From NCBI GenBank assembly GCA_025936115.1, contig JAICTZ010000024.1, forward strand, positions 1 to 64,000: 64,000 nt of DNA. The letters run 5' to 3'. Source of the stretch: Polyangiaceae bacterium. Its GTDB lineage: Bacteria > Myxococcota_A > Polyangia > Polyangiales > Polyangiaceae. The notes beneath the pieces are model-generated. The model was not told the origin of the DNA, did no database searches, and saw only the letters and a list, made by a program, of their open reading frames with translations. Both the position numbers and the translations under genes were made by a program. Of this stretch, positions 25,768-33,722 are shown one piece after another (position 1 is the stretch's first letter; each line of letters begins with the position of its first letter).

Positions 25768-26539
25768 GGCTCGCACCGGATCACGCGAGACGTTTTCAAT
25801 AACGAGTGTTGATACTTGGGGGTGAAAGCATCTGTCTGGACGCCGCAACTCATCTTCGCGCACGTCACAACGAGCGTGGGAGCTTTGGAGCTGTCGCGTT
25901 CGCGTGATGTGACGTCGCAACACCTGCGACCCTTCAGCCGGTCGGAAGTCACCACATCACGGCGCCTACTGTAAGGGCCCACGAAAGAAGAAGTCGGTCG
26001 ATCAACTCTGCTTGCTTGGCCTGATGACGTAGTTCCAGTCGCCATGAAAGGCGTCTCGCTCGATGTTCAGGGCACGCAGTTCCGCCACGGAAACCTTCTT
26101 GCGGTCGGATAGCGGCGGCGATCGAGGCGAGCACGGACCACCAAAGCCGCCACGATTGGTCGTGTTGCTAATGAGGCCTAGGACTGTCTCTTACGAGCGG
26201 AGCGGTCTGCCTGGCGTGGACGTTGACGCCGCGGTGCTCGGCGACCGGCTCGTCCGCTCTGGATGCCGCCGCGGGCGGACGTGGAGGACGTGGCGCACCG
26301 CACGGCAGCCGGCATCGAGAAAGCTCAGCGAGCAGCCCCAGTTCGACTGCCCTTGGCGCCCGTCGCTCGCGATGAAGCTGGCGGCACCAGCGAGTTCGAC
26401 GTCCTGGTCGACTTTCGCGGCCTCCCCGAGTTCCAGAACAAGTTCGACAAAATGGATCGCCGCTGCATAGCACGTGAAGCTCCTACTTCAGTTGGCACTG
26501 GCGCACCATGCGCCAAGTGATGGCGCTAGTTGCGCCAAC
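25768..26539. other. Region without a confident gene upstream of the lipid cluster
   Basis: About 770 bp hold only short open frames without recognisable domains. Visible elements are an inverted repeat with 9-bp arms CGTGATGTG (25903-25911) and CACATCACG (25953-25961), which may be an operator, and the right copy of the 25-bp repeat at 26272-26296. It marks the change from the cluster to a decayed mobile zone. Confidence 0.5.
26272..26296 (+). repeat. 25-bp direct repeat, right copy
   Basis: Identical to 428-452. In both places the reading frame would give ADVEDVA, so shared descent from one coding sequence is possible. Confidence 0.5.
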
Positions 26540-27128
26540 TGCGCAATACGAGCTGGTGTGCCGTCGCCAAGAATCTCAAGCTGACGAGCATGACGGTCAG
26601 TGGTTGGGCGTTCGGCGGCATCGGAGGGCTGGCGAATGGCGCGGGAGACTCGACCATTCAGAACTGCGCAGTGGAAGTGACCATGAACGTCTCTGCCGCG
26701 TACGCCGGGCGGTCTCGTCGGGTCGACGTACGGGAGCACCATCTATCGTTCGTACGCAAAAGGCTCGCTCAGCGGTGCCGTCAGCTACATCGGTGGTCTC
26801 GTCGGAATAGCCAACCAGAGCAACGGCGTGGGGATCGGTCGGCACGGTGCCTAACTGCGGAGGGCGCTTCCTTCCAAACTTCTACGAGCGGACACTGGAT
26901 CAATCCCTGCACCACTACCCTGGCGACGCTACCCATGGCGTCGTGGGTTATACGACTGGTGAGCTGACATCGCCGACCACGGTCATCCCGGGCGTCTTCT
27001 GCGAGCCCGATACCGTCCAAGGCCGCTGTGGCGACAATACCTGGTCGTCTCCGCGCTGGACCGCGGGCACTAGCAGCCAGTATCACGTGCTCCTGAACAT
27101 GCCCGGGCCGAACATTCAGCCGCGGTAA
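26540..27128 (+). pseudogene. Frameshifted GLUG-motif surface protein fragment
   Basis: Three successive reading frames together give one GLUG-type repeat protein. The first reads LKLTSMTVSGWAFGGIGGLANG and STIQNCAVEVT. After a frame change near 26709 comes GGLVGSTYGSTIYRSYAKGS and YIGGLVGIANQSNG. After another near 26840 comes an end reading TWSSPRWTAGTSSQYHVLLN, the usual C-terminal close of such repeats. GLUG proteins are secreted adhesins or enzymes. No N-terminus or signal peptide is left, so this is a remnant. Confidence 0.7.
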
Positions 27129-27158
27129 CCGTAGCGCGCAAAGCGGCTCTGCCATCAC

Positions 27159-27190
27159 GCACCCCGCCGTCGTCCTACGCCGGCGGGTGC
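27159..27190 (+). terminator. Hairpin after the GLUG remnant
   Basis: GCACCCCGCCG and CGGCGGGTGC form a ten-pair stem with one bulge around an 11-nt loop, about 30 bp after the pseudogene stop. No T-run follows, so termination is not certain. Confidence 0.45.
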
Positions 27191-27392
27191 TTCATGCCTG
27201 AGCTTCCGAAGAGTCACGACTGTGTCCGCGTCACGCGGCGCATCGCGTGCTCTCGCCTGCGGCCCCTCGAGCGACTCGGGGGCAGTCGATCGACCGCCGC
27301 CGCGCGCACCGGCGCCGTCTCGAGCTCAATAGTTCGGCAGCGCCCACCCGCACTGCATGGTCCGCCTCTTTGCTCGTGCGAGATCCGAAAAG

Positions 27393-27926
27393 CTACGATT
27401 GATCGGCGATGCTCTTCAACACGAGCCGCACTTCATCGCCGAGTCTCCGACGAAGACCCGCTGTCAACGCGGGTACATTCGTGGCCCCGCCGCACCCGTG
27501 GCGAACGATGCGATTGTCGTCGAGCTGGGCAGCAAGCTCGAGATCGGTCCCCCAGGGCTCGCGGAGTTCGTAGAAGACTCGGTCGCCCGTGGCGTGTACT
27601 CTCGGCCCTGCGAGCTCGATCAAGGGCTTCTTGCTGAGTACGGAGACGACATCCGCGAGCGAGTTGCAGCGCTCGAGACGCAGGAGCTGCCAGTACCAGA
27701 TCAGGTACCGGTTCACACTCCGGATCTCCATCCGATTGAGCTCTTCGGGACCAGCGTCGAAGGCCCACATAGTCTCCACAGCCGTCTTGGCGATGTCCAA
27801 GAAGAGCGCCCGCTCGTTTGCTGCTTGCTCCGGGTGAAATCGCTTCGTGAACGCGAACTCGTGAAGCATGCTCCACACGTCGACTTGGTAGTCGACCTCC
27901 TCCAGTATCTTGGGGAAGCGACGCAT
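27393..27926 (-). CDS. Uncharacterised protein
   Basis: A 177-residue open frame with balanced composition (MRRFPKILEEVDYQVDVWSML..., aromatic-rich YLIWYWQLLRLER near the middle). I do not recognise the family. There is no clear ribosome-binding site and it is head-to-head with a recombinase remnant, so it may itself be a truncated passenger of an old mobile element. Confidence 0.4.
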   Translation of the reverse strand: MRRFPKILEEVDYQVDVWSMLHEFAFTKRFHPEQAANERALFLDIAKTAVETMWAFDAGPEELNRMEIRSVNRYLIWYWQLLRLERCNSLADVVSVLSKKPLIELAGPRVHATGDRVFYELREPWGTDLELAAQLDDNRIVRHGCGGATNVPALTAGLRRRLGDEVRLVLKSIADQS

Positions 27927-27931
27927 CGCCG

Positions 27932-28576
27932 GTGCCGTTGCCTGCGGCGATGGTCGTCAGCGGCGGCTCATCAGCGAGCTACTATCGATGCGGCGACAAC
28001 AAGAAACGCGGCACTTGCACAAACGCTTTGTCGGTTCGCGAGGATGTCGCCCGTAAGTGCATCTACGCCGCGATCCACGCCCAGCTGTTCTCTCCTTCTG
28101 CGGTGGATCACCTCCGTCGAAAGATCGCCGTCTTGCTGGGCGAGTCGGGTCGCAACATGAACCGCGAGCTGGATGAACACCGCACCCGCCTCGGGCGGAT
28201 CGACCAAAAGATGTTCGAGTTGCTCGAGGCGGGCGTTGAGCCGACGCAGATCGTCATCCGGCTCAGGGTGCCGCCGGACGCGGTGCAAGCCCTTCGGGCG
28301 CAATGGCTGGACATGGTGAGGAACTCGACGTGCCAGAAGTGCGGACAAAGCCGCAGCGTCGTCTGCCGCGCATGCCTCGTCGACGTGTTGGACGCGCCCT
28401 GTCCGACCTGCTCGCGCGCGTGCCGGGAGTGCGCCCACCCGCTGCCGAAGGGGCGGATCAAGTGCAAGGATTGTGGGGCGTGGAACGCCGAAAACGGTGA
28501 TGGCGCAGCGGGCGACCGAGCCCCCGTGCATGCGGCGAACGGTGACTTTTCTGGCGGGAATCCCGACGTCAGGTAG
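27932..28576 (+). pseudogene. Chimeric remnant: large serine recombinase C-terminus joined to a Cys-rich regulator end
   Basis: Residues about 5-85 read MVVSGGSSASYYRCGDNK and CTNALSVREDVARK, which is the zinc ribbon and start of the coiled coil of a large serine recombinase lacking everything upstream. From about residue 95 the frame changes family: AGVEPTQIVIRLRVPPDAV resembles DGVEPADIVKRLRVDPTRV in the regulator at 50922-51578. A set of CxxC pairs follows (CQKC, CRAC, CPTC, CREC, CKDC), likely zinc binding. It looks like a recombination product; whether the second half is expressed is unknown. Confidence 0.6.
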
Positions 28577-28585
28577 TATTCAGGG

Positions 28586-28831
28586 ATGGCCGTCACCGTG
28601 ACCGTTACCGTGCCCGAGGGCGCGCTTTCGGCGTTGCGCCAAGGTCCGCTCGAGTTTGCTGAAGAGTTGAAGCGCGCTGCCGTCGCCAAGTGGTACGAGC
28701 TCGGCGTCGTGTCGCAGAGCAAGGGCGCCGAGATCCTCGGGATCAGTAGGTCGGAGTTCTTGGATTTTCTTTCGAAGTACCGCGTCACCCCGTACCAAGT
28801 GGACGATGCTGAGCTCGCGGCGAGCCCCTGA
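28586..28831 (+). CDS. UPF0175-family antitoxin
   Basis: An 81-residue protein with the UPF0175 pattern: FAEELKRAAVAKWYELGVVS then SKGAEILGISRSEFLDFL, a small helix-turn-helix antitoxin. It lies directly before a PIN/DUF3368-type toxin gene whose GTG follows its TGA without a gap. The toxin is frameshifted, so this antitoxin is probably an orphan. It resembles the intact pair at 33459-34188. Confidence 0.75.
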   Translation: MAVTVTVTVPEGALSALRQGPLEFAEELKRAAVAKWYELGVVSQSKGAEILGISRSEFLDFLSKYRVTPYQVDDAELAASP

Positions 28832-29312
28832 GTGGCTGAAGTCTGGATCGTCAACGCGTCCCCGCTGATCTCGCTTGCGCGAATCGGGCACGTTCACTTG
28901 CTCGCCGCGCTCGCGGCCGATGTGGTCGTGCCTGAAGGCGTGGTCACTGAGGTGGGCCGCGGACCGCAGGCGCTCGGCACGGGGGATCTCGGCGTGCATC
29001 GGGTCGTCCGCCTCGGAGAAATGCACCCGACCGTGGCCGCATGGGATCTCGGCCTCGGCGAAGGAGAGGTCCTGTCATGGACAGCCGCAACGCCCGGAGG
29101 GCGGGCGATCCTGGATGACGGCGCCGCCCGACAATGCGCCGCCGCGCTTGGCGTCGCCGTGCGTGGCACGCTGGGAGTTCGTCTTGGAGGCGAAGCGGGC
29201 GGGTATCGTGCGAACCGTCGCTCCGCTGATCGACGGGCTTCGGAGCGCTGGCTTATTCCTATCGGAGAGCTTGGTTCAGCGCGCCCTGGCGTCGGTGGGC
29301 GAGCAGCACTAA
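28832..29312 (+). pseudogene. PIN/DUF3368-type toxin, frameshifted
   Basis: The first ~115 residues read as a DUF3368 PIN-like toxin (IVNASPLISLARIGHVHLL, VVVPEGVVTEV, ILDDGAARQCAAALGV). After VRGTLGV the expected ending (VLEAKRAGIVRTVAPLIDG...ALASVGE) appears in the next frame, consistent with a single extra base near 29179-29181. The annotated frame would instead run to 29329 with an unrelated tail. Toxin activity is probably lost. Confidence 0.7.
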
Positions 29313-29429
29313 GCCCGGCCTGGCTCTGAACCCTCACCTGAGCCGGGGCGACGCGTCGTCCGCGCGTTGCCAAGTCCTGATCCGGGTCTGGCCGCACCGG
29401 TGAGTCGTCGCCACCTGCGGTGCGCCGAA

Positions 29430-29540
29430 CAAGCGCCCGTCGTGGTCAGGATCTTCGAGCTGTATCGCGACGGTCACTCTCTCGCGGGAATCGCGAAGGG
29501 GCTCAACGCAGACGGCGTGGCGCCACCGCGCGGCGACCAT
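29430..29540 (+). pseudogene. Large serine recombinase fragment (recombinase-domain helix)
   Basis: About 37 codons read VVRIFELYRDGHSLAGIAKG followed by LNADGVAPPRG, which is the conserved core of the Recombinase domain (compare VVRIFRDFAEGVSLKRIAAA in the intact enzyme at 54164-55837). No catalytic domain is nearby. It is the second recombinase relic in this 2-kb graveyard and ends where the duplicated block at 29559 begins. Confidence 0.7.
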
Positions 29541-29558
29541 CCTGGACGTACACGGCGA

Positions 29559-29760
29559 TTAGTTGCGCGGGGGCGATACCCAGCGTGGGCAACGGAGATT
29601 TCCGTGGCCGTGGAGATACGGGTGGCGTAGCCGGACGAGACAGGCGGCTTTAGTAACTTAGGCCGCGGGGGGTGCGAAGGTTGACCCATGGCGAGGCCTA
29701 ACGAGGCACAGGCTCTACCGTCCCCGTAGGCGGCGCCGGCCGTTCCCGCTCGGCGGCGCT
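29559..29760 (+). repeat. Diverged ~200-bp direct repeat, copy 1, with antitoxin stub
   Basis: This block matches 31931-32135 with substitutions. Shared parts include GATACCCAGCGTGGGCAACGG, a GGGTGGCGTAG segment and the start of an antitoxin gene. In this copy the antitoxin frame begins ATG 29688 (MARPNEAQALPSP) and stops at TAG 29727-29729 after 13 codons. The block begins with TTAGTTGCGCGGG, repeated exactly at 36880-36892. The 29761-29999 stretch after it shows no gene. Confidence 0.75.
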
Positions 29761-29999
29761 AGTGACCAATGATTTGGGCTGGTCGCCTGAAGGCGGCAAC
29801 AGCCCCTGAACACCAGTTGCGCCTCCGCAGCGCCACCGTGGGGTGACGGGCGCGCAACCTTGATGCACCCCGCGCGCCGCAGCTTTGATTCAAAACTTGT
29901 TACTATCCGTCAGTCGTCTTGTGTCGTGCTACACGATCGGGGGAGCAATCGAGCGCAGCAGAAGGCGAGGTTTGCTGCATCGCACGATGGGAGCAATAC

Positions 30000-30359
30000 G
30001 TGACTGCAATACTCGTTAAGACGGCTGAAGGGCGCACGGTCATCATCGAAACCGGTGACGATCCCAAGATCATCTCGGCGGCAGGCGGCGGCGGAACGAC
30101 GGCGAACGCGGCCGAAAAGGTGCTGGATCGCTTGAAGGACGTCGGCGACACGATCGCCGACGTTTGTAAGTCAGTGCAGATCCAGGTGATGGAGACCTTG
30201 AAAGCCACCAGACCGACTGAGCTAACCCTCGAATTCGGAGTCAAGCTGGCCGGAGAGGCCGGCGTGCCACTGGTGACGAAAGGCTCCGTCGAAGGCACCT
30301 TTCAAGTGACCGCAAGCTGGAAATTCGAGGCAGCGTCAGGTGGCGGTCACAATGTGTGA
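30000..30359 (+). CDS. Trypsin-co-occurring-domain-like (Trypco1/CU044_2847-type) protein
   Basis: A 119-residue protein beginning MTAILVKTAEGRTVIIETG and ending in the beta-rich ELTLEFGVKLAGEAGVPLVT...GTFQVTASWKFE. This matches Trypco1/CU044_2847-type domains, which occur beside peptidases in bacterial conflict systems. GTG 30000 is chosen because GGGAG lies seven bases upstream. The stop region overlaps the subtilase gene. The pairing suggests that it controls or targets the protease. Base composition is less GC-rich than the neighbours. Confidence 0.7.
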   Translation: MTAILVKTAEGRTVIIETGDDPKIISAAGGGGTTANAAEKVLDRLKDVGDTIADVCKSVQIQVMETLKATRPTELTLEFGVKLAGEAGVPLVTKGSVEGTFQVTASWKFEAASGGGHNV

Positions 30360-31599
30360 GACCATCCCGGGGGAACTCCTGCTTAGCTTCCACCGGCGCG
30401 ACGTCGCGGCGCAGGGCCTGGTCGAACGGCTCAGGGGCGGAGCGATCGAGCACGTTACCTTCGTGGACACGCTGCGCGACCGCTTGTTTCATATGGGCCT
30501 GCACCAGCAAAAGCTAGAGCTCGACTTCTGTCGCGTGCGCGTTCCCGAAGGACAGGAAGCCTTCAAGATCAACTACCTGCAATTCTTTTACAAGCATGAA
30601 TTGCTGCACGCATTGGGCAGCGGACAAATGTCGCCCGCGACGCATGGCGAAATTCTAGGTCGGTCCGACTTCCACCTGCAGATTGTCCCGCACTCGTTGA
30701 TGAGCGTCGCGTCTTACGCGCCACTCGGCTTTCACCTCGACGCCATTCACAACACCTATACCAGCATGGTCGGTATGAGCTCATCGACGGGCACCGGCAG
30801 GGATCGAGCGCTCTTGCTTCTCGATACAGGCATCGACAAGACCTCGCCCTTCAATCTGATTTCCGAGCGCAACTTCGTCGATCCTGCCAACGCTAACGAC
30901 GCTCAGGATGACGCGGGCCACGGTACGGTTATCGCGTCGATCATTCGAGACATCTGTCCCGATGCTCAGATCATCGCGTTCAAAGTTGCCGATGCCTCAG
31001 GTCGAGCCAGCGAATGGGACCTGCTAGCAGGGCTCGCCGCCCACACGACGGCGCATGTCGTCAACATCAGCCTCGCCTTTGGCCTAGGCGGGACAAAGTG
31101 CATGATTTGCGGGCGAGAGTCACATCAATCCCGATCCGCGGTTTTCGAAAACTTGGTCGGTCAAGTCAGAGCGGCTTCGCAGGGACCGCTGATTGTCGCG
31201 GCCGCGGGCAACGAAACGAAGTCTGAGCTGGCCTTCCCCGCGCGGTTTGGCAACGTCCTGGCAATCCAAAGCGTCAATAGTCAAAAGCACCTTTCGCAAT
31301 TCTCCAACCGCAGCACGCTCGACGAGGCTGGCCAACGACATAACAATGTCTTCCTAGCGCCGGGCGGAGACGACGCGGTACCACAAGAATCCGTGGGGGT
31401 GTCGAGCCGCGCGCAACACTACTGGGGCACCTCATTCTCTGCTGCGTACGCGAGTGGTCTCGTGCTGCGCACGTGGTCGGAGCCCGCAAACTTAGCCAAA
31501 GACCGCAACCAAATCCTCGATGAGCTCAGGGCCCACGCCGACCGCTCCTTCGATTGGTACGACCCATCAATTCACGGCAACGGGGTGCTATCGCTCTAA
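30340..31599 (+). CDS. Subtilisin-family (S8) serine protease
   Basis: A 419-residue protein with a full S8 triad: D162 in LLLLDTGID, H194 in DAGHGTVIAS and S365 in GTSFSAAYASG, plus oxyanion N291 in VAAAGNE. The first ~150 residues are not a known propeptide and there is no signal peptide, suggesting cytoplasmic action. An inserted CMICGRESH loop near residue 254 is unusual. Start may be GTG 30340 or ATG 30352; both overlap the Trypco1-like gene. The two genes form a compact unit set between direct repeats and are probably an abortive or defence protease module. Confidence 0.88.
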   Translation: MAVTMCETIPGELLLSFHRRDVAAQGLVERLRGGAIEHVTFVDTLRDRLFHMGLHQQKLELDFCRVRVPEGQEAFKINYLQFFYKHELLHALGSGQMSPATHGEILGRSDFHLQIVPHSLMSVASYAPLGFHLDAIHNTYTSMVGMSSSTGTGRDRALLLLDTGIDKTSPFNLISERNFVDPANANDAQDDAGHGTVIASIIRDICPDAQIIAFKVADASGRASEWDLLAGLAAHTTAHVVNISLAFGLGGTKCMICGRESHQSRSAVFENLVGQVRAASQGPLIVAAAGNETKSELAFPARFGNVLAIQSVNSQKHLSQFSNRSTLDEAGQRHNNVFLAPGGDDAVPQESVGVSSRAQHYWGTSFSAAYASGLVLRTWSEPANLAKDRNQILDELRAHADRSFDWYDPSIHGNGVLSL

Positions 31600-31902
31600 C
31601 GTTGGTGCCCTCTCGGGCGCGCGCGGAAGGCGCGTCACGGTCACGGCTTCGCTCGCGCCGAAGGCGCGGCGTCCACGGTCACAACGACCGTCACGTCTGC
31701 TTTGGCCAGCCAAAGTAGCCTGGCTCCGACACAGAAGCATGATGCGAATCGGGCTGCATCTTGGCATCCCTCGGAAAACGAAAAGAGCCTCGAAGCTTGG
31801 GCCTCGGGCCTCAAGGCTTTCGTTTCTTCTGCGATTGCGCCGGGAGCTTTCGCCGCGCAATCGCGGCGGACGACCAGTCAATCCGATCCCGAAATGGCGA
31901 AG
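31600..31902. other. Non-coding stretch after the subtilase gene
   Basis: About 300 bp without a convincing gene. Short open frames have no recognised content. It leads into the hairpin and the second copy of the ~200-bp repeat. Confidence 0.4.
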
Positions 31903-31925
31903 AGGCGGCCCTTGTAGGGCCGCCT
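31903..31925. terminator. Strong hairpin before repeat copy 2
   Basis: Perfect 9-bp stem AGGCGGCCC/GGGCCGCCT with loop TTGTA, followed on the plus strand by AAAA. Read on the minus strand the A-run gives a T-rich side, so it could stop minus-strand transcripts as well. Confidence 0.5.
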
Positions 31926-31930
31926 AAAAT

Positions 31931-32135
31931 CGGGTTGCGTGGGGGGCGGATACCCAGCGTGGGCAACGGGGATTTCCGTCGCGATTGAGGTGCGGGTGGC
32001 GTAGTCGGGCACGCGTCGGCCGGTTTCGTGACTTCGGCGCCGGGCGGTGCGATGGTTGACCGATGGCGAGGCCTAGCGAGGCACAAGCTCTACCGGTACC
32101 CGAGACGGCGCCAGCCGTTCCCGCCCGGCGTGTGG
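31931..32135 (+). repeat. Diverged ~200-bp direct repeat, copy 2
   Basis: Homologous to 29559-29760. It begins with GGGTTGCGTGGGG in place of AGTTGCGCGGGG and includes the promoter region and first codons of the intact antitoxin gene at 32063. The two copies bracket the Trypco1-like/subtilase pair. Confidence 0.75.
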
Positions 32136-32281
32136 TCGCAGCGGACGCCGATTTGGAGCGCGAGCTCATTCAGGCGGAACAGGACTTCGACACCGGGGAC
32201 TACATCGAGCTTACCGTGGAGCAGCTCGAACACTGCGCCGCGACGGGGGAGTCGCCGTGGCCCGACGAGTCGCCCAGCTAA
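32063..32281 (+). CDS. Putative antitoxin of a type II pair
   Basis: A 72-residue acidic protein with a proline/alanine-rich N-terminus and DLERELIQAEQDFDTGDYIE followed by LTVEQLEHCAATGES. Size, acidity and a 25-bp overlap with the next gene fit a type II antitoxin whose C-terminal half binds a toxin. The family is not one I can name. A truncated copy of its start survives in repeat copy 1. Confidence 0.55.
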   Translation: MARPSEAQALPVPETAPAVPARRVVAADADLERELIQAEQDFDTGDYIELTVEQLEHCAATGESPWPDESPS

Positions 32282-32637
32282 GCACGACTTTTCGACGAAG
32301 CGTGGTCGAGCTCGGGCTCACGCCGGGGTCGCCGGGTTTCCGTGCGGTGTTCGCAACCGTCGCGGCGCTGGCGAACGCCGATGAGCTGCCGGGACCGGGA
32401 GACGATGAGACGACGTTCGGGGTTGGGCGCGCGTTCGTGCGTCGCGTGAGCGGGCGGAACGTTTGGATACTCTACCGATTCGACGAGGACCACGTCTACG
32501 CAATGACCGTACGCGGTCAGCCGCCGGTTGATCGGCGTCAACTATTCCTGCACGGTGGCGACAACTATTTTTGCAGAGCCGGAGCAGGTAGATGGAACGC
32601 CGCGGCGACCACGGGGCGGTCCTGGGGGATTGGGTGA
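32257..32637 (+). CDS. Putative RelE/ParE-like toxin
   Basis: A 126-residue basic protein starting at GTG inside the antitoxin gene. Helices TFRRSVVELGLTPGSPGFRAV and strands FVRRVSGRNVWILYRF and VYAMTVRG suggest the small alpha/beta RelE-like fold. No catalytic residues can be fixed by eye. The terminal ~25 residues look extended and unconserved. Paired with the overlapping antitoxin it is probably a plasmid-type addiction module. Confidence 0.5.
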   Translation: MARRVAQLSTTFRRSVVELGLTPGSPGFRAVFATVAALANADELPGPGDDETTFGVGRAFVRRVSGRNVWILYRFDEDHVYAMTVRGQPPVDRRQLFLHGGDNYFCRAGAGRWNAAATTGRSWGIG

Positions 32638-32665
32638 GCGGTCGCACAGTCACGGATAATTGTCG

Positions 32666-33021
32666 TTAGGGGTTTGGGGTAGATGTCGTGGGAGTAGTTG
32701 TCGTCAGCCCGGGTGGGCGGTGGAGCGTGGTCTGCAGCCGATACGCCGGGTCGGGATGCACCCGATCCACTCGTGCTTGTAGGGCTTGCGCACCGGGACA
32801 TGTGTCGCCAACTTCTTTACGCCCATCGCCTCCGCGAAGTTCTGGCCTAAGGCGAGAAATGCAGGATCGAACGGGTCCGCGGCGGGTTCGCGTGGCTCAT
32901 CACGTTGCGGTACCGCACGGCTCGCTTCACCGAGCATCCCCCTTTCGGTTTCAGATGGCGCCGCGTGGTGCAGCTCCGCTTCGTCCATGCCTTTCGCCTG
33001 ATGATCAAGTATTTTTTTCAT
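32666..33021 (-). pseudogene. Frameshifted conserved mobile-element protein
   Basis: From ATG 33021, with AAGGAG upstream, the frame reads MKKILDHQAKGMDEAEL..., then DPFDPAFLALGQNFAEAMG and THVPVRKPYKHEWI. After that the expected continuation RVHPDPAYRLQT appears one frame over, consistent with a lost base near 32760. The shifted frame stops at 32666. Proteins ending VPVRKP-K-EF-RVHPDPEYR recur in integrative elements and plasmids, function unknown to me. This copy is probably dead. Confidence 0.6.
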
Positions 33022-33054
33022 GCAATCTGCTCCTTGGTCGGGTCGGGTTGGATC

Positions 33055-33087
33055 GACGGCGCGGCTGAAGCCGCGCCGTCTTTTTTT
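33055..33087 (+). terminator. Rho-independent terminator
   Basis: Perfect 11-bp stem GACGGCGCGGC/GCCGCGCCGTC with loop TGAA, followed by TTTTTTT. This is the clearest intrinsic terminator of the window. It points along the plus strand although the flanking genes are on the minus strand, so it would stop read-through from the toxin-antitoxin pair at 32063-32637. Confidence 0.85.
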
Positions 33088-33118
33088 CGAACGTTCAGTG
33101 AAACCCGTTGAACGCGCT

Positions 33119-33334
33119 TTACGGCGCGTTGGCGGGCGGCTCGGAAGTAGCGGCGGTCGCCGGGGTCACGCTGTGCTCTCGGAGCCACGCATCGAGGCTG
33201 GTCCGCGAAAAGCGAACCAACCGACGTCCGAGGCGGACGTGCGGCACGCGCCCCTGGGACACCAAGGCGTAGAGCGTGCCGAGCTTGAGATTGACGTGGG
33301 ATGACGCCTGCGCGTACGTGAGAAGGTCTTCCAT
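33119..33334 (-). CDS. Excisionase-family / MerR-type HTH protein
   Basis: A 71-residue protein, LTYAQASSHVNLKLGTLYAL then VSQGRVPHVRLGRRLVRFSR and SLDAWLREH, the winged-helix pattern of excisionase-family DNA-binding proteins. GGGAGG precedes ATG 33334. It may act as directionality factor for the tyrosine integrase at 35612-36718. A 36-bp split motif upstream of this gene recurs upstream of the integrase gene. Confidence 0.82.
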   Translation of the reverse strand: MEDLLTYAQASSHVNLKLGTLYALVSQGRVPHVRLGRRLVRFSRTSLDAWLREHSVTPATAATSEPPANAP

Positions 33335-33395
33335 GTCAGAGCCTCCCGGCCTTAGTGGCCTGGTGTGCATGTGCCTTCCCACGCTGCTCTGGACC

Positions 33396-33431
33396 CCGTC
33401 TCCTGCAGCGAATCGGCGCTTCGCTGCAGGA
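33396..33431. promoter_or_regulatory. Split motif CCGTCTCCTGCAG-N13-CGCTGCAGGA, copy A
   Basis: The two arms and the 13-bp spacing recur exactly at 36749-36784. In this copy 12-bp arms TCCTGCAGCGAA/TTCGCTGCAGGA form a perfect inverted repeat. It lies between the excisionase-like start (33334, minus) and the antitoxin start (33459, plus), so it may be an operator or integrase arm site. Confidence 0.65.
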
Positions 33432-33458
33432 CCGGGTTTTCGCTGGTATCCTGATGGG

Positions 33459-33722
33459 ATGACGCACGCGGTGACCCTCCAGGTTGGCGACGACGTTCTG
33501 CTCGCAACCGGGCAATCCCCATCGGAGTTCGCCGACGAGGCTCGCCTGCTCCTTGCAGCGAAGCTCTACGAGCTGGGTCGCGTGTCCTCGGAGCAAGCCG
33601 GCAAGCTCTGCGGCCGTTCTCGGGTTGACTTTTTGAACGCGCTCCCCCGCGTCTCCGTAGCCGTGAGCAACATCACGCCCGAGGATCTCGAGGACGATAT
33701 CGCTTACGCGAAGCATGGCTGA
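33459..33722 (+). CDS. UPF0175-family antitoxin
   Basis: An 87-residue protein with VTLQVGDDVLLATGQSPSEF, ARLLLAAKLYELGRVSS and AGKLCGRSRVDFLNALP, the UPF0175 pattern. It overlaps the PIN-like toxin gene by 8 bp. ATG 33459 has no strong ribosome-binding site. The acidic tail NITPEDLEDDIAYAKHG likely contacts the toxin. The promoter probably lies by the split inverted repeat. Confidence 0.8.
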   Translation: MTHAVTLQVGDDVLLATGQSPSEFADEARLLLAAKLYELGRVSSEQAGKLCGRSRVDFLNALPRVSVAVSNITPEDLEDDIAYAKHG

